64,000 nucleotides of DNA. Source: Parablautia intestinalis. Its GTDB lineage: Bacteria; Bacillota; Clostridia; Lachnospirales; Lachnospiraceae. Shown here piece after piece: positions 41,892 through 50,226 of the stretch. The position numbers and the translations under genes are program-made. The stretch spans positions 124,001 through 188,000 of the forward strand of contig RAYQ01000003.1 in assembly GCA_003612395.1 (NCBI GenBank), read 5' to 3'. Every line of letters starts with the position of its first letter. Position 1 is the first letter of the stretch. The notes beneath the pieces are model-generated. The model was not told where the DNA came from. It saw only the letters and a program-made list of their open reading frames with translations, and made no database searches.

Positions 41892-41920
41892 AGTATAGCA
41901 TCCCTTTGCCCGTTTGTACA
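41892..41920 (-). promoter_or_regulatory. Candidate promoter of metQ
   Basis: On the minus strand TGTACA (plus 41915-41920) and TATACT (plus 41892-41897) are 17 bp apart. The leader of about 140 nt contains a short basic 38-codon frame (41750-41866) and a CGGTT/AACCG hairpin of unknown meaning. Confidence 0.45.
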
Positions 41921-41996
41921 ATATGGAAAAAATTTTGCTGGTTATAGGTTGATCCTATAGCTACATTCGCCAACTGTCTGCTTCACAGCCGTCTGG

Positions 41997-42539
41997 CTAT
42001 TGCTCGCAGAAATCAATCTGGCACATTTTCATGGTAAGCAGCGCTGCCTCATGGCTTTCTTTTGTTACGCCGGCGCAGCAGTCCGGATCCACCTTGACAG
42101 GCACTTCCGGCAGTTTAGTCTTTATCAGCAGTCCGTTTGACACCACGCAGATATCCGTGCACAGACCAACCAGTTCGATTTCGGTTTCCTCCTCTTTCGC
42201 TGCCCCGGCTTCTTCATACAGCCGCCGCGCAAGGATATCCGAGCCAAAGTTGCCCTTGTCAATGATTTCGGCCCCTGCCTCCGAAAGGGCGGCGGCAACC
42301 TCCTCCTGAATTTCCCATCCCTTTGTTCCCTTTATGCAGTGGGGAACCGGTAAATGCTTTCCTTCCTGCGTTTCTAAATAGTCGCTCCCGTGGGTATCTC
42401 TGGTGGCAAACACCTTGCATCCTTTGTAGCTTTTAATTTTTTCCACCACGTTTTTTACAATCTCCACAGCCTCTTTCGTCCCGAGAGTGCCGTCAATAAA
42501 ATCATTCTGCATATCAATTACAACCAATATTTTTCGCAT
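41997..42539 (-). CDS. pncA: Nicotinamidase/isochorismatase-family cysteine hydrolase
   Basis: The 180-residue protein starts MRKILVVIDMQNDFIDGTLG, with the catalytic aspartate in IDMQNDF. VFATRDTHGSDY supplies metal-site residues, HCIKGTKGWEI follows, and the nucleophile cysteine lies in LVGLCTDICVVSNGL. The spacing matches bacterial nicotinamidase PncA, which turns nicotinamide into nicotinate for NAD salvage; other isochorismatase-like amidases remain possible. The ATG at 42539 follows GGAGG by 6 nt, which sits in the first of three tandem leader repeats. It is the last gene after the two-subunit ABC exporter. Confidence 0.88.
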   Translation of the reverse strand: MRKILVVIDMQNDFIDGTLGTKEAVEIVKNVVEKIKSYKGCKVFATRDTHGSDYLETQEGKHLPVPHCIKGTKGWEIQEEVAAALSEAGAEIIDKGNFGSDILARRLYEEAGAAKEEETEIELVGLCTDICVVSNGLLIKTKLPEVPVKVDPDCCAGVTKESHEAALLTMKMCQIDFCEQ

Positions 42540-42542
42540 AGC

Positions 42543-42812
42543 AATCCTCCATATTTCCAGCAACCTGCAAATTTGAGCGTCAAGCTCAAATTGTGATTGA
42601 TAAAATCAGCCGCCAGGCTGGTTTTTCAATCTATCCTCCCTGTTTCCAACAGCCTGCAAATTTGAGCGTCAAGCTCAAATTTGTGATTGATAAAATCAGC
42701 CGCCAGGCTGGTTTTTCAATCTATCCTCCCTGTTTCCAACAGCCCGCAAATTTGATCGTCAGGCTCAAATTTGTGATTGATAAAATCAGCCGCCAGGCTG
42801 GTTTTTCAATCT
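42543..42812 (-). repeat. Three tandem 90-bp copies of a leader with hairpins and ribosome binding site
   Basis: Copies span about 42543-42632, 42633-42722 and 42723-42812, nearly identical. Each holds the dyad TTTGAGC/GCTCAAA, a second dyad AATCAGCC/GGCTGGTT followed by T5 on the plus strand, and GGGAGGATAG on the minus strand. The copy nearest pncA supplies its ribosome site (GGAGGATTGCT). The third copy begins at the stop of the ABC gene and has TTTGATC, which breaks one stem pair. Confidence 0.92.
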
Positions 42813-44820
42813 AGTCCAGCTCACTGAGCCCCGTGTACAGCTCATAATAACGCCCTTTTTGTGAAAGCAGGTCATCATGGTCGCCCCGTTCAATAATCTC
42901 TCCGTTTTCCAAAACCATAATCGCGTTAGCATTGCGCACGGTAGATAACCTGTGGGCAATCACTAACGTGGTTCTTGTGGCCATCAGACGGTCCATTCCC
43001 TTTTCAATGTGTTTTTCCGTTCTGGTGTCCACGGAGCTGGTAGCCTCATCTAAAATCAGGACAGGCGCTTTGGAGATCGCCGCACGCGCTATGTTGATGA
43101 GCTGTCTCTGCCCCTGGCTTAAGTTGGCGCCGTCTCCCTCTAACATGGTATCGTACCCGTGCTCTAACCGCATGATAAAGGAATGAGCGCTGGCCATCCT
43201 TGCCGCTGCTTCCACTTCTTCATCCGTTGCGTCCAGCCTTCCGTACCGGATATTTTCTCTGACCGAACCGGTAAACAAATGGGTGTCCTGCAAAACCATG
43301 GCGACATTTTTCCGGAGGGAATCTCTCTCCAAATCCGTTACAGGTATATTATCCACAGTAATGCTGCCCTCGTCAATATCATAAAATCTGTTGATAAGAT
43401 TTGTAATAGTAGTTTTACCTGCGCCTGTGGAGCCCACAAATGCAATTTTCTGCCCCGGCTTTGCATACAGAGAGATATTTTTCAAAATGGTTTTATCCGG
43501 GTTATAGCCGAATGTCACATTTTTTAAAGTTACCGCACCTTTTACTTCTTTATAATAAAATTTTTCATCCTGCCCCTGCACATCTTCCATAAATCCGTCC
43601 ATACGGGTAAGATGGCTGTCTTTGGGAATGGCATAAAAGCTCTTTTCCTGCTCCTTATTTTCCATAATGCAGACTGCCTGCCGGGCATCTTCCTTTTCCG
43701 GTTCCGCATCCATCACTGCAAACACACGCTCCGCACCGGCTAACGCGGAAAAAATCGTATTTACCTGCATGGCCACCTCATTGAGCGGGCGGGAAAACTG
43801 CCTGGAATAATTGACAAACACTGTCAGACCGCCTAAGTCAAACCCCCGCAGTACACACAGGATTCCACCAATGCAGGCTGTAAGGGAATAACTTACCTGC
43901 CCTAAATTCCCCATAACCGGGCCCATAATCCCCCCGAAAAACTGGGCTTTTATCTGCTTTTTCCGAAGATCACCATTCAGATATTCGAATTCCTCCTTTG
44001 CCTCCTCCTCATGGGTAAAGACCTTCACCACCTTCTGCCCGGTTACTGTTTCTTCTATATAGCCGTTCAGTGTGCCAATAGCCGCCTGCTGTGCCCGGTA
44101 ATACTTTCTGCTTCTGCTTCCCACAAGCCCTACGGCCTTTAGCATAACCGGCACCATCAAAATGGTGATAAGCGTCAGCCACACATTGGTATAGGCCATA
44201 AGTGAAAAGGTGCCTATGATGTTAATTGCTCCGGAGATCAGCTGTACCACCGTATTATTCAACATTTCTCCCACTGCATCCACATCATTGGTAAAGCGGC
44301 TCATCACATCGCCGTGATTGTTGGTGTCATAATAGCGCACCGGCAGCTTTTGAAGCTTATGAAACAAGTCCTTCCTGAGTTTCATGATTGCGTTTTGGGA
44401 TACTTCTATCATGATCCTCTGCTGCAGGTATTGTGCAGCCACCCCTGTCAGGTAAATAGCAGCCATGGTAAGGATTCCCTTAAGCAGAAACACAATATTT
44501 CCATCCCCGGATGTAAGCCCGTTGATAACAGGACGCAGCATATAGGAGCCTGCCAGGTTGGCAATTGTACCGCCAATCACGCAGAAAAATACGACTCCCA
44601 GCTTCCACTTTTCATGGGCAATATAAGAGAGCAGCCTTCCCACCGTTATACGCACATTTTTAGGCTTTCCGCCCGGCATATTCCCCCTGCCGCCTCTTCT
44701 TCCATGGCCGGGCCCTTTGGGCATAGCGCCTCCCGGAGCCATATCCAAAGCTGTATCCTTTGCGGGATTAAGCCTGCTTTCATATTTTTTTTGTAAATAT
44801 TCCAGTTTTTCCTGTCTCAT
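42811..44820 (-). CDS. ABC exporter half-transporter with intact ATPase site (MdlB-like)
   Basis: The protein has about 669 residues. A basic glycine-rich leader (GHGRRGGRGNMPGGKPKNVR) precedes a six-helix exporter domain (RYYDTNNHGDVMSRFTNDVD) and an ATPase domain. Walker A is FVGSTGAGKTTI, the signature is NLSQGQRQLI instead of LSGGQ, and Walker B with catalytic glutamate is VLILDEATSSVDTR. A 45-residue insert lies between the membrane and ATPase domains (DSHLTRMDGFMEDVQGQDEK). The ATG at 44820 overlaps the partner's stop as ATGA, with GGAGG 10 nt upstream. It forms a heterodimer with the upstream gene, probably exporting a drug or peptide. Confidence 0.93.
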   Translation of the reverse strand: MRQEKLEYLQKKYESRLNPAKDTALDMAPGGAMPKGPGHGRRGGRGNMPGGKPKNVRITVGRLLSYIAHEKWKLGVVFFCVIGGTIANLAGSYMLRPVINGLTSGDGNIVFLLKGILTMAAIYLTGVAAQYLQQRIMIEVSQNAIMKLRKDLFHKLQKLPVRYYDTNNHGDVMSRFTNDVDAVGEMLNNTVVQLISGAINIIGTFSLMAYTNVWLTLITILMVPVMLKAVGLVGSRSRKYYRAQQAAIGTLNGYIEETVTGQKVVKVFTHEEEAKEEFEYLNGDLRKKQIKAQFFGGIMGPVMGNLGQVSYSLTACIGGILCVLRGFDLGGLTVFVNYSRQFSRPLNEVAMQVNTIFSALAGAERVFAVMDAEPEKEDARQAVCIMENKEQEKSFYAIPKDSHLTRMDGFMEDVQGQDEKFYYKEVKGAVTLKNVTFGYNPDKTILKNISLYAKPGQKIAFVGSTGAGKTTITNLINRFYDIDEGSITVDNIPVTDLERDSLRKNVAMVLQDTHLFTGSVRENIRYGRLDATDEEVEAAARMASAHSFIMRLEHGYDTMLEGDGANLSQGQRQLINIARAAISKAPVLILDEATSSVDTRTEKHIEKGMDRLMATRTTLVIAHRLSTVRNANAIMVLENGEIIERGDHDDLLSQKGRYYELYTGLSELD

Positions 44821-46553
44821 GACGCGCACACCTCCTTATCCATCTGAGAATAATAAATTTCCTGATAAGGTCCGCACTCCTTAAGAAGCTGCTCATGACT
44901 GCCTGCTCCCACTATTTTCCCTTCATCCAGCACTAAAATCTGATCCGCGTCCATCACAGAAGTAATTCGCTGGGCGATGATAATCTTTGTGGTATCTTTA
45001 AGGGTACTGGTAAAGCTTTCCCTTATTTTTGCCTCAGTGGCTGTATCGACCGCACTGGTCGAATCATCCAGAATTAAAATCCCCGGCTTTTTCAATAACG
45101 CCCTGGCAATACACAGTCTCTGCTTTTGCCCTCCGGAAACATTTACGCCTCCCTGCCCTAATTCTGTCTCATACCCATTCGTGAAGGAGGTGACAAAACC
45201 ATCCGCCTGGGCTGCCCTGGCGGCTTTTATCGTCTCTTGTCTTGAAGCGCCGGCATCTCCCCACATCAGATTTTCCATAATCGAACCTGAGAACAGGATA
45301 TTTTTCTGCAGAACCATCCCCACACCGTCCCGCAGGTGCTTTAAGGAATAGTCCTTCACATTGATGCCATCCACTAAGACCTCTCCCTCATCCACATCAT
45401 AAAGCCTTGGAATCATCTGCACCAAAGTGGTCTTTCCACTGCCTGTGCCTCCGATAATACCGAGAATCTGTCCGCTTTCAACCTTAAAACTGATATGTGA
45501 GAGAACTGCCTCTTTATTTGCTTTATAATATCTGAAGGTTACATCCTTAAATTCCACCGTACCGCCATTTACAGTCTTATCAGGCAGTCTGCACCCCTCA
45601 TCGGTGAGGTTCACTTCGGTATCCAGCACTTCCGTGATACGGTTCAGGGAAGCCAGCGCCCGTGAGCTCTGCAGAAGAACCATTGCCAGCATCATAAGAG
45701 ACATCAGGATCTGTACAATATAAGTGGTAAAGGCCGTCAAATCCCCCACAGGCATTGTGCCTGCCAGAATCTGCTTCCCGCCAAACCACACAATACCCAG
45801 GGTAGTTAAATTCATCATACACATCATAATCGGCATATTCAGAATTACAACCTTAAAGGCATTCAGGCTTGACTCCTTTAGTTCTTCGTTTGCCGCTGCA
45901 AACCGTTCCTCCTCGTAATCACCTCTCACAAAGGATTTGATCACGCGCACATTGGTGAGCACCTCCTGGATTGTAGAGTTTAAGGCATCCAGCTTCTTCT
46001 GCATAATATTAAATTTGGGAAAGGCCGTTTTAATCACCAGGGCAATCAAAACCGCCAGTACCGGTACCACCACCAAAATCACCAGGGCAAGCTGCTTATT
46101 CATCATAAAGGCCATAATAAGCGCTCCTATGAGCATTCCCGGCGCCCGCAGCATCATCCTGAGCGCCATATTGATCAGATTCTGCACCTGGGTGATATCA
46201 TTGGTCAGTCTGGTCACAAGAGAGGCGGTACTGAACTGGTCAAGATTAGAAAAAGAGAACTTCTGCACCTTGTCAAACACATCGCTCCTTAAATCCGATG
46301 CAAAACTGATTGCCGCCTTTGCACCGAAATAAGCGCCGCCAACACCCCCTGCCAGCATGAGAAGGGCCGTAAAAATCATGGCAATTCCCATTCCGATTAT
46401 GTAGGCGACATTTCTGTCAGCGGCTCCCACATTGATAATATTTGCCATAAGCTTAGGCAGCACCACCTCGCCGATTACCTCAACGATCATAAAAAGCGGC
46501 CCTAAAATAAATGCCGGCAGATATGGCTTTACATACTTCCAATATCTTTTCAT
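44817..46553 (-). CDS. ABC exporter half-transporter with degenerate ATPase site (MdlA-like)
   Basis: The 578-residue protein (MKRYWKYVKPYLPAFILGPL) has an exporter membrane domain and an ATPase domain: Walker A IIGGTGSGKTTL, signature NVSGGQKQRLCIA, Walker B ILILDDSTSAVDTA. The catalytic glutamate is replaced by aspartate, which with the LSQGQ signature of the partner makes one degenerate composite site, as in BmrCD and TM287/288. The ATG at 46553 is preferred, since GGAGGAAAAA precedes it and the ATG at 46565 lies within that ribosome site. MarR lies 48 bp upstream, and the partner overlaps by 4 bp. Confidence 0.93.
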   Translation of the reverse strand: MKRYWKYVKPYLPAFILGPLFMIVEVIGEVVLPKLMANIINVGAADRNVAYIIGMGIAMIFTALLMLAGGVGGAYFGAKAAISFASDLRSDVFDKVQKFSFSNLDQFSTASLVTRLTNDITQVQNLINMALRMMLRAPGMLIGALIMAFMMNKQLALVILVVVPVLAVLIALVIKTAFPKFNIMQKKLDALNSTIQEVLTNVRVIKSFVRGDYEEERFAAANEELKESSLNAFKVVILNMPIMMCMMNLTTLGIVWFGGKQILAGTMPVGDLTAFTTYIVQILMSLMMLAMVLLQSSRALASLNRITEVLDTEVNLTDEGCRLPDKTVNGGTVEFKDVTFRYYKANKEAVLSHISFKVESGQILGIIGGTGSGKTTLVQMIPRLYDVDEGEVLVDGINVKDYSLKHLRDGVGMVLQKNILFSGSIMENLMWGDAGASRQETIKAARAAQADGFVTSFTNGYETELGQGGVNVSGGQKQRLCIARALLKKPGILILDDSTSAVDTATEAKIRESFTSTLKDTTKIIIAQRITSVMDADQILVLDEGKIVGAGSHEQLLKECGPYQEIYYSQMDKEVCAS

Positions 46554-46600
46554 TTTTTCCTCCATTCCTGAGTGTTTATGCGAAGGACCTGCCTCCCGGT

Positions 46601-47047
46601 CTAACGCATGTTCTGATAATAGTCCTCACCATTTTTGATTATCCGTAAAAAGAATTCCTCTAAAAGCGCTGTCTCCTCCCCGGAAAAACCCCTAAACAGG
46701 GCATCTTCAATTTCCTGAAAGTAGCTAAGGCTTATATCAATTGTCCTCAATCCTTTATCCGTCATAACCACATGATTCATCCGGTTATCCTCCGCACTGC
46801 ACTGCCTGCTGATATACCCTGCCTTTTCCAGCTTCTTAAGTGTAACCGCCACTGCGGCCGGAGAAATATCCAGCTTCTCCGCAAGTTCCGTCTGGGAACA
46901 ATCCGGGTGCTCGCCTAATATCATCAATATCCTGTGCTGGCTCCTGTACACCCCGGTATCCGCCACCTTCTTGTCAATTGCTCTCTTAAAAGACTGATCC
47001 GCCAGCCGAAAAAGATTTACCAGCCGGTACTCTCTGGCCTTTTCCAT
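46601..47047 (-). CDS. MarR-family regulator of the exporter operon
   Basis: The 148-residue protein has the MarR winged helix: GVYRSQHRILMILGEHPDCS, QTELAEKLDISPAAVAVTLK, KLEKAGYISRQCSAEDNRMN and HVVMTDKGLRTIDISL. It ends in the dimerisation helix FFLRIIKNGEDYYQNMR. It is the first gene of the operon with the two ABC subunits and the nicotinamidase. A doubled palindrome on its own start site suggests autorepression released by a ligand, possibly an exported drug or phenolic compound. GGGGGAG lies 7 nt before the ATG. Confidence 0.92.
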   Translation of the reverse strand: MEKAREYRLVNLFRLADQSFKRAIDKKVADTGVYRSQHRILMILGEHPDCSQTELAEKLDISPAAVAVTLKKLEKAGYISRQCSAEDNRMNHVVMTDKGLRTIDISLSYFQEIEDALFRGFSGEETALLEEFFLRIIKNGEDYYQNMR

Positions 47048-47120
47048 TATTTTCTCCCCCTTTTTATAGCATTTCTTTTTTGGATAGCCGCAATTACCTG
47101 CACACTTTTATTCCATGCTA

Positions 47121-47155
47121 TTAGTTAACTAGCTAACATTTAACTAGTTAACTAA
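47121..47155. promoter_or_regulatory. MarR operator: paired TAGTTAACTA palindromes
   Basis: TTAGTTAACTAG (47121-47132) and CTAGTTAACTAA (47144-47155) form a perfect 12-bp inverted repeat. Each arm itself contains the palindrome TAGTTAACTA, and their centres are 23 bp apart, about two helical turns. It starts 6 bp below the -10 box and covers the start site. Confidence 0.78.
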
Positions 47156-47160
47156 TAGCC

Positions 47161-47189
47161 ATTATAAAATCTGCAATTTATGATGTCAA
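47161..47189 (-). promoter_or_regulatory. Full-consensus sigma-A promoter of the marR-ABC operon
   Basis: On the minus strand TTGACA (plus 47184-47189) and TATAAT (plus 47161-47166) are exactly 17 bp apart. The perfect boxes with an operator on the start site point to a strong promoter held down by MarR. Confidence 0.9.
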
Positions 47190-47221
47190 GAAGGACTTTA
47201 TGATTTAATAGAAAATTTAGA

Positions 47222-47248
47222 AAATAGTAGTTTTAAATACTACTATTT
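47222..47248. promoter_or_regulatory. Perfect 9-bp dyad upstream of the nitronate monooxygenase promoter
   Basis: AAATAGTAG (47222-47230) and CTACTATTT (47240-47248) flank TTTTAAATA. It lies 23 bp before the plus-strand -35 and 33 bp above the minus-strand -35, a typical place for an activator or repressor site. The binding protein is not known. Confidence 0.5.
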
Positions 47249-47271
47249 ATAATTATAAAATCTATTTTTCC

Positions 47272-47300
47272 TTGACTTAAATACAAGATAGATGTATAGT
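47272..47300 (+). promoter_or_regulatory. Promoter of the nitronate monooxygenase-like gene
   Basis: TTGACT (47272-47277) and TATAGT (47295-47300) are 17 bp apart, with a leader of about 37 nt to the ATG at 47344. Confidence 0.78.
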
Positions 47301-47343
47301 GTAGAAAGTTTGATTATCAAATAGTTTGAAAGGTGAAATAAAT

Positions 47344-48417
47344 ATGGAATCACTTATTATTGGAAACAAATCTGCCAGACTCCCCATTATACAGGGCGGA
47401 ATGGGGGTCGGCGTCAGTCTTTCCGGACTGGCAGGCGCTGTAGCCGCGTCCGGCGGTATCGGGGTCATCTCCGCAGCGCAAATTGGTTTTGACGAGCCGG
47501 ACTTTTATACCAACTGCCCTGCCAGTAATATCCGGGCACTAAAGAAGCATATTTCTGCTGCCAGAGAAACCTCCTTTGGAAAAGGAGGTCTGGTCGGCGT
47601 CAATATCATGGCTGCCACCAGCGAATACAGAGCCCATGTACAGGCATCCTGCGAGGCCGGAGCAGATTTGATTATCAGTGGAGCAGGTCTCCCGGCAGAC
47701 CTGCCCGGTCTGGTGCAGGGATATGAACGGGAAACCAAAATCGCTCCTATTGTTTCAACTGCCAGGGCAGTCAGGGTTATTTTAAAGCTCTGGGAAAAGA
47801 AATTTGGACGGACTGCGGACCTTGTTGTCATAGAAGGCCCGGCAGCCGGAGGACATTTAGGATTTTCGGCAGAGCAACTGACTGCCCTGACCCCTGATGC
47901 TTATGACAAAGAAATCCGGGAAATTATTTCTGTGGTAAATTCCTATGGAGAAAAATTCGGCTGTCAGATTCCTGTAGCAGTCGCAGGCGGAATCTTCGAT
48001 AAGAACGATATTGCGCACGCCCTGTCCTTAGGCGCTAAAGGGGTTCAGATGGCCACCCGCTTTGTGGTGACGAAGGAATGTGATGCATCCCTTCCTTTTA
48101 AGGAGGCTTATTTAAAGGCCCGCGCTTGTGATATTGAAATTATAAAAAGTCCGGTGGGAATGCCCGGCCGTGCAATTCACAACGCCTTTCTGGAGGAAAT
48201 TGCTTCAGGACCTTCTCCCGTAACCCGGTGTCTGAACTGTCTTTCCGGGTGCAATCCGGCTAAGGCTCCCTATTGCATCACCCAGGCGCTCATCCGCGCC
48301 GTGAAAGGAGATGTTGACCACGGCCTTGTTTTCTGCGGCTTAAACGCCTCAAGGCTCCATCAAATGACAACAGTGTCAGCCCTTATGGAAGAACTGACAC
48401 AAGAAGATAACCGGTAA
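47344..48417 (+). CDS. Nitronate monooxygenase/FabK-family FMN enzyme
   Basis: The 357-residue protein has the NMO/FabK TIM-barrel pattern: LPIIQGGMGVGVSLSGLAGA, GGIGVISAAQIGF, VGVNIMAA, ADLIISGAGLPADLP, VVIEGPAAGGHLGF, IPVAVAGGIFDKNDIAHALS and GAKGVQMATRFVVTKEC. Members oxidise nitronates or reduce enoyl-ACP with FMN. The EGPAAGGH histidine favours the nitronate monooxygenase-like group. A C-terminal cysteine cluster (RCLNCLSGCNPAKAPYC) is common in clostridial homologs and might bind metal. The ATG at 47344 follows AAGGTG by 9 nt. The gene stands alone and converges on the TraX gene. No fatty acid genes are near, so an enoyl reductase role is less likely. Confidence 0.85.
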   Translation: MESLIIGNKSARLPIIQGGMGVGVSLSGLAGAVAASGGIGVISAAQIGFDEPDFYTNCPASNIRALKKHISAARETSFGKGGLVGVNIMAATSEYRAHVQASCEAGADLIISGAGLPADLPGLVQGYERETKIAPIVSTARAVRVILKLWEKKFGRTADLVVIEGPAAGGHLGFSAEQLTALTPDAYDKEIREIISVVNSYGEKFGCQIPVAVAGGIFDKNDIAHALSLGAKGVQMATRFVVTKECDASLPFKEAYLKARACDIEIIKSPVGMPGRAIHNAFLEEIASGPSPVTRCLNCLSGCNPAKAPYCITQALIRAVKGDVDHGLVFCGLNASRLHQMTTVSALMEELTQEDNR

Positions 48418-48444
48418 AGTCAACAGCCCCTTTATGGGAAACTA

Positions 48445-49218
48445 CTATGAGAAAAATACTTCCGCCAGTGCATACAGTATCATCAAATGCAGCGGGTAAA
48501 ACACATAAAAAATAAATTTCAGCTTCATCCCCCTGCGCCCGTTGTACCATGCCACAAAAACAAAGGCAAGCGGAGCCGTAACCTCATACAAAAAGGCCGC
48601 ACAGCCTGCTATTATCTGTCCTGATCTGTTTCTTCTGAGAAGAAACAGCAGGACAATTGCAATAATCCCGTGTGCGCCGTAATCACAGAATATTTTTTCC
48701 GCTGTATATGCTGATGCAAAAAAACAGACGCCCATACCAGCCCATTTCACCCAAAGACTGCCGGGAAGCTCCTCTATTTTCTTCATTCCCCACATCATCA
48801 TAAATCCCAGAAAAAGTGTAAAAAAAACGTTTTGACCTGTAAAGTCACTTAACTTTCCATAAAAAGCCAAATCAAAAGGTATCTCCGAAAGCAGCGCAAA
48901 TACAAAAAGGCGCCCTGCATACCTTAACCTGTTGTGCGTCTTTTCAAATCCTTCTACCAGTAAAAAGCAGTAGATTGGAAAAGCAAGCCTGCCTATCACA
49001 TCCCGCATTATCATATAAGCCACATAAACCTGCCCTGTAAAACCGGATTGAAGCATCTCATTTATATAAGTGAAAGAAAAATCCACCTTATATACCAGTC
49101 CCTGGGGATTATGTTTCAATATCCTGCTTAGCAAAACCGCACCCGTATGATCAACCAGCATGGATATTATCGCTATAATCTTTAATGTACTTCCGCTTAT
49201 TCCCCTGATTTTCTTCAT
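48445..49218 (-). CDS. TraX-family integral membrane protein
   Basis: The 257-residue protein has about seven to eight hydrophobic segments. The start GSTLKIIAIISMLVDHTGAV is the TraX signature with its conserved Asp-His, and MRDVIGRLAFPIYCFLLVEG and LSEIPFDLAFYG follow. F-plasmid TraX acetylates pilin; chromosomal homologs in Firmicutes have no established function and may acylate surface molecules. GAGGG lies upstream of the ATG. No conjugation genes are nearby, so a plasmid role is not supported. Confidence 0.88.
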   Translation of the reverse strand: MKKIRGISGSTLKIIAIISMLVDHTGAVLLSRILKHNPQGLVYKVDFSFTYINEMLQSGFTGQVYVAYMIMRDVIGRLAFPIYCFLLVEGFEKTHNRLRYAGRLFVFALLSEIPFDLAFYGKLSDFTGQNVFFTLFLGFMMMWGMKKIEELPGSLWVKWAGMGVCFFASAYTAEKIFCDYGAHGIIAIVLLFLLRRNRSGQIIAGCAAFLYEVTAPLAFVFVAWYNGRRGMKLKFIFYVFYPLHLMILYALAEVFFS

Positions 49219-49507
49219 ATTTTTTATTCACCCTCTAAAAAATTATCCTTTCACCAGTCTTCTTCCACCTGCAATGAAAGAACCTGTAAAACATAACTTA
49301 TTTATCATACATGATTTCCATCTTTCTTTCAACCTTCCCGTCATCCCGCCGTGCGGCACAAGCAATACATGAACCAGTCTTCATCTCTTTTTCAACCTTC
49401 TCAGCGCCAAAAACTGGTATGGTTAAAAAGTTTTAATTTGGCACTTTTAGCAATGCCACATGTGTATATAATAAGATACAACGATTCAGTTGAGGAGGAA
49501 TTGACAT

Positions 49508-50107
49508 ATGAAAAATCAAAAAGCACAAAAAATTGCAATGGTTGGCCTGATGGCTGCTTTATCCTACGTGGTATTTACTTTTCTGCAGATTAAGATCCCG
49601 CTTCCCGGCGGCGATGCCACATCCATCCACCTTGGAAATGCCGTCTGTGTCCTTGGCGCCCTGATTCTCGGAGGCTTTTACGGAGGGCTTGGAGGCGCTA
49701 TCGGGATGACAATCGGAGATCTGCTTGATCCTGTTTATGTGGTGTATGCCCCTAAAACCTTTTTCTTAAAGCTCTGCATCGGCCTTATCACCGGACTGAT
49801 TGCACATAAAATCGGCAGGATAACCCTTGAAACGGAACATAAAAAGGTAGCCCTATGGACAGTTCTTGCCTCTGTGGGCGGACTTTTGTTTAATGTAATT
49901 TTTGATCCTTTAATCGGTTATTTTTATAAGCTCGCCATATTGGGAAAGCCTGCCGCTGAAGTTACCCTTGCCTGGAATGTGGCTTCTACCTCCATCAATG
50001 CGGTAACTTCCACCATCGTAGCCAGCCTTGTTTACCTGGCCCTTCGGCCCGCCTTAAAGAAAGCCGGATTCTTCTTTGTCATTGAAAGGAAAACCGGAAT
50101 GAAATAA
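49508..50107 (+). CDS. ECF transporter S component (ECF-ribofla_trS/DUF1393-like)
   Basis: The 199-residue membrane protein has about six segments. It carries an N-terminal KIAMVGLMAALSYVVF, the A-x3-A region that binds EcfT in S components, and then IHLGNAVCVLGALILGGFYG, GMTIGDLLDPVYVVYAPKTF and FLKLCIGLITGLIAHKIG, typical of the ECF-ribofla_trS family. Such proteins bind a vitamin (riboflavin, pyridoxine or hydroxymethylpyrimidine precursors) and share a common energising module. The substrate cannot be read. GGAGGAATT lies before the ATG, and a TATAAT box is at 49467-49472 without a clear -35. No riboswitch was seen in its leader. Confidence 0.85.
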   Translation: MKNQKAQKIAMVGLMAALSYVVFTFLQIKIPLPGGDATSIHLGNAVCVLGALILGGFYGGLGGAIGMTIGDLLDPVYVVYAPKTFFLKLCIGLITGLIAHKIGRITLETEHKKVALWTVLASVGGLLFNVIFDPLIGYFYKLAILGKPAAEVTLAWNVASTSINAVTSTIVASLVYLALRPALKKAGFFFVIERKTGMK

Positions 50108-50121
50108 TTCATTTATGGAAA

Positions 50122-50150
50122 CCGGGCAGGGAAAATTTTTCCCTGCCCGG
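50122..50150. terminator. Long hairpin after the ECF S-component gene
   Basis: CCGGGCAGGGAAAA (50122-50135) pairs with TTTTCCCTGCCCGG (50137-50150) almost without loop. It lies 15 bp after the stop. The T tract inside the stem is not followed by more T on the plus strand, so it may be a weak terminator or a relative of the CAGGGA/TCCCTG elements at 35102 and 37802. Confidence 0.6.
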
Positions 50151-50226
50151 ACATCATACTACCTTATGCAGGCCTGTGCATCAAACGCTGTCACACAGCG
50201 CAGGCCAGCTTATTTTTGCTTTACTG

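Noticed and set aside
41746-41920. S-box, T-box or other methionine riboswitch before metQ
   Set aside because: None of the conserved motifs of these elements can be found in the leader.
42593-42814. CRISPR array or coding repeat gene
   Set aside because: The repeats are 90 bp, directly adjacent without unique spacers, and contain ribosome sites and hairpins; no cas genes are present. The 30-residue repeat frame is a by-product of the period.
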